From Polytrichum commune (lineage: Eukaryota; Streptophyta; Polytrichopsida; Polytrichales; Polytrichaceae), in assembly GCA_950295325.1 (NCBI GenBank), contig OX485806.1, positions 57,407,169 to 57,471,168 of the forward strand: a stretch of DNA of 64,000 nucleotides, read 5' to 3'. Positions 59,465 to 64,000 of this stretch are shown one piece after another. Position numbers and translations under genes: made by a program. The notes under the pieces are model-generated. The model did no database searches. It was not told where the DNA came from and saw only the letters and a program-made list of their open reading frames with translations. The stretch's first letter is position 1. Each line of letters starts with the position of its first letter.

Positions 59465-59636
59465 ACATCCCACGGAAATAGGTCTAATTTTTTACTATTA
59501 TTGGCAGATTCTGGAATATTCCAAATAGATTATTTTTGTATTTGGAATATCCTAATTTTAGTCTAACAAGTTTACTATTTTTGTCTCATCTACGCTCTCC
59601 GCTCTCCAAATCTACGCTCGCATACAAGTCTCGTCC
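59465..59636 (-). repeat. Right terminal inverted repeat of element C
   Basis: Inverted relative to the left end: GGACGAGACTTGTATGCGAG, GATTTGGAGAGCGGAGAGCG, and the box CTATTTCCGTGGGAT at 59,467-59,482. Confidence 0.87.
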
Positions 59637-59931
59637 GCTGTCCCGGGACAGCGCCCCACTCAAATGGCCATAACTCCTAGCTCACACCTCCGATTGAGGT
59701 GTTCTTAAGCATTCTAGAATCACCACGCCATGAGCTACGCATAGCTCATGGCCTTACCCTTGTGCCTCCTAGTCTCCGTGGGTGGGAGGCGTTCCCAACG
59801 CCCGGGGCCCTCACCCACACTAGGATCACTTGGGCCCTCTCACCAATGGCGCCACAAGTACCGGGTGTCACTCCGGGGTCCCCCTTGTGCCCATGGTGTT
59901 TCGGGCACTCCTCATGGAGAGGTGCGCGACA
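59637..59931 (-). mobile_element. Solo LTR of gypsy family 2, second part
   Basis: Begins with the second copy of GCTGTCCCGGG and continues to ...GCGCGACA, followed by AACAT (59,932-59,936), the same 5-bp duplication as at 37,747-37,751. This proves that 37,752-59,931 is one insertion in exon 2 of gene B. Confidence 0.92.
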
Positions 59932-60103
59932 AACATAATGTTGAAGTTGAGATTCACGTGGTATGAATAAGGCAGAGCTTCATCTATTTTGACAATATAT
60001 GTGTCAGTTACTGAATTCCCTTTTTCTCTTTGATTATATCTTGGGGTGGTCGTGTATTGAATTTTTTGGCCACTACAAAATGTTTTTGTGGCTACCCTTG
60101 TAG

Positions 60104-60677
60104 AATGATGCACCTGTGGGAACCGACTTTTTGCGTCCTCTTGATGAGTCCAATCCAGAAGAGACTGAGCTCTTGATTCGGAGATCGCAAAAAGAAGACT
60201 CTAATGTTGTGATTTACCGGCTTCGAATCAAGCATCTTCTGAAGTCGCGGTTTTGTATTCCATTGTGCCACTTGCGATGTCTTCCACTTCGTCCCATCAA
60301 CGAGGTTGATGTCGCTCGGTTGGAAAATGAGTTCGTCATGGGTTACCGTGACGGTGACCAGGCCTTGTATGTATCTCCCTACAACAACCTCAATGAGGTA
60401 CTTCATGTCTCCGATGACATTCAAGGTTCTTGGAGTAAATTATGGCAAGAGGTCAATGAGGAATTCAACGCCATGCTCCAAAATGACCTTGACCTTGAAC
60501 ACGTTGCTGAAAGATGTTCTACGTGTGGGAGGGTAACCATCGTTTGACAGGTTGGTGGAGGCACATAAATAAGCATCACTTGCTTGATAAAGATTGGCAT
60601 ATATCAGTTGAAAGTATTGTCGTGGATACAAGACATTCTACCGCAGTCTTCTTGAATGCCATGAATGACATCAATGG
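60104..60677 (+). pseudogene. ParB-like domain exon, element B
   Basis: Exon 3 of gene B: SRFCIPLCHLRCLPLRPIN, VDVARLENEF, VMGYRDGD, then GNHRLTGWWRHIN and IVVDTRHS. A single missing A near 60,511 shifts the frame just before the GNHR motif. GTAAGA donor at 60,678. It is very similar to element A's exon at 4,486. Confidence 0.8.
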
Positions 60678-61041
60678 GTAAGATGAGATTTATTTTCCTT
60701 GTTTTTTTATTTGTTTCTTATGCGTGTTACTATGATTCTCATGATGAGGCCATAGTTGCCTAGTATGCTTCAGGTTGTTGTAGTGTTGCTCAGGCAACGC
60801 GATGATCAACATGGGATTGGACTTCCATGGACGGAAGTCCACATCTAGGAATGGGTTAACGATTAAGGGGTGAGTCCCAAAAGCAAAGTAGGAGGGTTGG
60901 TTCCCTCCTATGAACTATAGGTCCGGGGTAGGAGGAGCTAACCATAAGCATGGCGGAATGCAAATGGTTAACGCTCGTAACCTTTGCTAGAATTGAAAAT
61001 TGGCAAGATTGTCAAGGGGGGATTGCAAGGGTTGCGACACG

Positions 61042-61053
61042 TGGTATCAGAGC
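61042..61053 (+). other. Primer-binding site (tRNA-iMet type)
   Basis: TGGTATCAGAGC, two bases after the LTR end GCGACA; complementary to the 3' end of plant initiator tRNA-Met. Confidence 0.88.
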
Positions 61054-61059
61054 AGGGTT

Positions 61060-61990
61060 CCAAATTTTGAGCTCGCATGTTGAGGGAAACATGGCTATAA
61101 AAAAATGCGAGTTGTGATGGTGAGCCCATGATTTGCAAAAGGTTGTGAGGTTCAAATTGGAACAAGGATCATGTGCAAGTGGAGTTTGACCATACCATTG
61201 GTTCTAATGACAATGGTGGGCACTAAGGTGGATTCGGTAAGGAAAATGGAGGAGTGCTTTGAAAAGGGCTCCCGCAAACCTCAAAAAGTATTTGGGGTCT
61301 AGAATACCGAATGCACCTAAAACCTTGGAGGGTATTAATGTTGGATTGAAATTCCAATTTGAAATTGCTTAGAAAGTGGTGATGTTGGAATTGGTGCAAA
61401 TGAGGCACCCGGAGCCTCTTAAGGTCTATGTGCGCTATTCAAACGCACAAGTGAAGGATACACCTAAAATGGACGAGCTTTGTGAGACATGCATCGTTTT
61501 AGGTGGGAATTCAAAAGCGGGTGGTGAATACCTTGTTTAAGTCCCCAAAGTTTCTTGAGGACATGGCGGGGATCATCAAGATTGCAATAGCATTGAATTC
61601 CAAAAAGAAGTTGGATGGTACCTCACCTCAAAGTGGCTTTAGCCGAAAGAGGTCTCAAGGAAATGGACGCAAGTAGTCTGGCCCATTACACCAAGGCAAA
61701 TCATGCTCGTTTCGCGGACGGAATGTGAGAAGGTGGCTTTGTGGTACGAAGCCAAATCATATTTGTGCCGTATGTGGAATGTTAGAAGTTGGTTTTATGC
61801 TACTAATCCATATAATGGTTGCGCCGCGGACGGAAGGTTACAATGTGAATTGGTGGTACCAAGCTAGAACATATTTGTGCCGCGGACGGAATGTTAAAAG
61901 TTGGCTTTGCGTACCAAGCCAAAACATATTGTTGTCGTGGACCGAATGTTAGACTATGGCTTTGTGGCCAAGGCTAATAGCCTTAAGCCA
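61060..61990 (+). pseudogene. Gypsy family 2 gag remnant
   Basis: Position after the primer site implies gag. Only short frames remain and no zinc knuckle is readable. A 70-90 bp unit with GCCGCGGACGGAATGTTA-like variants is repeated near 61,700-61,960. Confidence 0.45.
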
Positions 61991-62907
61991 AGGCCAAGTG
62001 TTTTATACCTTGAGGCTCAAATGAATGGGAGATATGTCTCATGAGTTGACAAAGAGGCAACGGACTCTTTCATGAGCCCAAAGCTCACAAGGGGGTTGGG
62101 GCTTGCCGACGCGTAGAGCGGGCAAGCCCACCAAGGTGCGGTTTGCAAAAAACAAATCACATGAAGCAAAGGAGGAGGCGATGCATGTCACCTTTTAATG
62201 TGGGACATTAGATTTTTGTCAAGATTTCATTCTATGTGAATTTAATGAGGTGCATGTCATTGTAAAGGTCACCTTCTTTGAAACTCACATGATAGATGTG
62301 AGGCCCAAGCCGGTGTGTTTGCGGTGCATTATGATATGTCATAATGGCAAAGAGATGAAGTTCAAATTGACAAGGAGTCCTATGGTAGGAGGATCCAAGT
62401 TGAATTTGATCTTAATGGACCAAATGAGAAATGGAAAACATAATGGTTGTGGTTCAATTGAAACAACTCCAAAGAACTTATGGGGAGGCTAGGAAAGATG
62501 GGCCTCCCCTAAACCACTTTGGTGGGATGTTGGTGAGATACAAGGATGTATTCACCAATGTGTTGCTCAAAAGTTACCGCCAATTAGTGAAAAATAACTT
62601 TGCTCAACAAGAGATTGAGTTCTTGAGGTATGTGGTGACAAAGGAAGTTGGTGGATGAACATGAAAAATGTCAAGGCAATCCAAGAGGAGAATTGGTCCT
62701 TGACTCAAGAAAAAAACTTAGGTCATTTGTTGGCCTAGCCAACTACTACCACCACTTCATTCGAGGTTTTTCTAAGGTTGCTAGGACCTTAGTGAATTTG
62801 TTGAAAAAATGGCTATCCCAAGAGTGGGATGAGCCTTTTCACCAAGTCTTTGGGGGAGCTTAAGACCAAGTTCTCTTCGCCACCCGTGGTCAAGTTCGCG
62901 GAGCTTG
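61990..62907 (+). pseudogene. Gypsy family 2 protease / polymerase remnant
   Basis: HVIVKVTFFETHMIDVR, IMICHNGKEMKFKLTR and GGSKLNLILMDQM (62,250-62,430), then in a shifted frame QLKQLQRTYGEARKDGPP and MLVRYKDVFTNVL; most of RT is deleted; then EIEFLRYVVTKE, FVGLANYYHHFIRGFSKVAR and the RNase H start. A TAA near 62,198 replaces a CAA codon of the minus-strand copy. Confidence 0.8.
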
Positions 62908-63531
62908 TGTGAGGCCAAACCGCCCACCCTTAAGCATCCTAGTCCGGGTGAGGGAATGGGGATCACATTCATGTTCACATAACTCTTTCTTGTCAACTTG
63001 TAAGAATTCCTTACATTTCCCATCAATCATTGCACACCAATTTATTCCATGAACTGAGTACAAGCGTTGAAAAATGCTTTTCTATAGTATTTCAATCCTA
63101 ACACACCCTAAATCAATATTACGTCATAATCTAAGTAACTAACTATTCCATCATCTATTGTATCACTTTGGGCTCCCCCCCCTTATCTCACATCGGTCTA
63201 GACCTCGTTAGGCAACCACCTAATCCCCTTGAGGCCCAGCCTCTAAACCTTTAAGCAGCAACATTAATCCAAAACCTTAGGCCCAACAGTAATCCAGCCC
63301 TTAGGCGCAACAGTAATCCAACACCTTAGTCGCAACAGTAATCTAGCCCTTAGTCGCAACAGAAACCCAGCACCATAGTCGCAACAGTAGTCCTGCCCTT
63401 AGTCGCAACAGTAATCCAACCCTTAATCGCAACAGAAACCCAGCACCATAGTCGCAACAGTAGTCCTACCCTTAGTCGCAACAGTAATCCAGCCCTTAGG
63501 TCCAACAGTAATCCAGCCCTTTGTTGCAACC
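62908..63531 (-). mobile_element. Fragment of gypsy family 1 LTR
   Basis: Starts TGTGAGGCCAAACC like the LTR at 20,713 and shares TAGTCCGGGTGAGG and GAGTACAAG...TTGAAAAATG. It lies in the RNase H region of family 2. Cut at 63,531 by the next LTR. Confidence 0.65.
63240..63531. repeat. 24-bp tandem repeat in LTR fragment
   Basis: About twelve units of CCCTTAGTCGCAACAGTAAT-CCAG with substitutions. Different from the ~45-bp repeat in the other family 1 LTR. Confidence 0.8.
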
Positions 63532-64000
63532 CTTGCTAGTTTTCCTTCACTTAGCTTGACCGCCTTTCCAACCTAGCAAGTGCCACGAGCGCTAACCTGC
63601 ACATCCCACGCACATGCATGGTTAGCTCCCAAAACCGCGGACCTTCAAGCTCATGGCTTGGTCACCAAACCCTCCTACACATGCATTCAGAACTCTCCCC
63701 TTAGTAGGTAGCCAATGGCTAAGGTGGACTTCCATCCATGGAAGTCCACTCTTGAGTTGATCATCGTGTTGCCAAAACAACACTACAACTACCCGGAGCA
63801 CATTGCCAAGTATGCTCCGGGGGGTCGGTCGGCTAAGCCGCCTCACCCATATAAGCCCTTACCCTCATGACTCTTAGTCCGCGTGGGTGAGAGGCGTTCT
63901 CAACGCCCGGGGCCCTCACCCATGCTAAGAGTACTTGGGCCCTCTCACCAATGGCGCCACAAGTCCCGGGTGTCACTCCGGGGTCCCCTTTGTGCCCATG
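63532..64000 (-). mobile_element. Gypsy family 2 LTR (subfamily 2), cut by window end
   Basis: Starts TGTTGCAACCC (one change from TGTCGC), closest to the LTR at 25,544. An internal part is deleted at about 63,857 (CATATAAGC joined to CCTTACCCTC). It continues past the window. Confidence 0.85.

Larger units (their letters stand above)
38442..59636. mobile_element. Complete giant MULE, element C (21,195 bp)
   Basis: Bounded by the direct repeat GCTGTCCCGGG (38,431-38,441 and 59,637-59,647) inside a gypsy family 2 LTR. Ends GGGAAAGTTAGTATGCGAGC and, inverted, GGACGAGACTTGTATGCGAG. Contains a ParB-methyltransferase gene (-), transposase (+) and ORF2 (-), plus palindrome arrays in the introns and two solo LTRs (42,523-43,519; 46,289-47,261). 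Without these LTRs the element is about 19.2 kb, very large for a MULE. Confidence 0.9.
33552..60677 (+). pseudogene. ParB-like / DNA methyltransferase gene, element B (exons 1-3, interrupted)
   Basis: Exon 1 33,552-33,881 (MKEPDQNTVSTIDPG..., basic then acidic, phase 0). Exon 2 begins at 37,698 and is split by a solo LTR at 37,752-59,931 (itself holding element C), resuming to 59,960; removing the LTR and one duplication copy (AACAT) restores an open 26-codon exon ending before GTATGA. Exon 3 60,104-60,677 encodes the ParB-like domain (RRSQKEDSN, SRFCIPLCHLR, VMGYRDGDQALYVS, then GNHRLTGWWRHIN) with a 1-base deletion near 60,511. Later exons are missing because gypsy family 2 begins at about 60,745. 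Exon boundaries and phases match element A. Confidence 0.78.
24974..60744. mobile_element. MULE element B (left end to truncation; contains later insertions)
   Basis: Left TIR at 24,974. Then ORF2 (+), transposase (-), an intergenic palindrome array, and a ParB-methyltransferase gene (+) of which exons 1-3 remain (to 60,677). This is element C's order inverted. It is interrupted by gypsy family 2 LTRs at 25,544, 30,652 and 37,752, and through the last of these by all of element C. Its right part is lost at about 60,745 where a gypsy family 2 body begins. Removing the insertions leaves about 11.7 kb of B. Confidence 0.8.
60745..62907 (+). mobile_element. Ty3/gypsy family 2, degenerate body with partial 5' LTR
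   Basis: The 3' part of the TGTCGC LTR (60,745-61,039), primer-binding site, about 950 bp of unreadable gag, then protease-like and polymerase pieces to RNase H. It ends at 62,907 where a family 1 LTR fragment begins. It links the solo LTRs of this window to a Ty3/gypsy body. Confidence 0.8.

Noticed and set aside
24974..60744. Reading the ParB-methyltransferase genes as bacterial contamination
   Set aside because: They have GT-AG introns at shared positions and lie within MULE TIRs; only a remote prokaryotic origin is possible.
1..64000. tRNA or rRNA genes
   Set aside because: None seen by eye; the only tRNA-related sequence is the primer-binding site at 61,042. Short tRNAs could be missed without a covariance search.

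Overview
The window is nuclear DNA of a plant-type eukaryote. It has GT-AG introns, a TTTAGGG-type interstitial telomere repeat, Ty3/gypsy LTR elements with an initiator-tRNA-Met primer site, and Mutator-like (MULE) transposases ending in a SWIM zinc finger. I cannot tell the lineage; a seedless land plant or streptophyte alga fits, but this is only an impression. There is no clear single-copy host gene. Almost everything is nested mobile DNA. All calls are hand-read, so exon edges are good to a few bases at best.

The main content is a family of very large MULEs, here called A to D. Element C (38,442-59,636, 21,195 bp) has both terminal inverted repeats and an 11-bp target duplication. Its layout is: left TIR; a spliced gene on the minus strand joining a ParB-like 'DGNHR' domain to a permuted N4/N6-type DNA methyltransferase domain; a divergent transposase on the plus strand; a small convergent second ORF (ORF2); right TIR. 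Element B (from 24,974) has the same genes in opposite orientation, element A (up to 11,071) lacks only its outer left part, and element D (from 17,206) keeps a TIR and the methyltransferase 3' end. The spliced genes share intron positions. Their introns and the intergenic region of B hold tandem arrays that each carry a palindrome with the common core TCGG-NN-CCGA.

Layout: 1-11,071 element A (transposase fragment, G-rich block, ParB-methyltransferase gene, right TIR). 11,072-17,205 palindrome array, truncated gypsy family 1, telomere-like junction, gypsy family 2 pieces and an inserted non-autonomous element with a gag-like ORF. 17,206-20,712 element D. 20,713-24,973 gypsy family 1 copy 2. 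24,974-60,744 element B, broken by three LTRs of gypsy family 2; the third LTR is itself split by element C, which contains two more such LTRs. 60,745-64,000 gypsy family 2 body and further LTR pieces. The insertions are up to six levels deep.

Most copies carry frameshifts or in-frame stops, but long stretches stay open and diverge as proteins would. The most novel point is a plant MULE lineage carrying a ParB-methyltransferase fusion gene together with arrays of palindromes that could be its binding sites.
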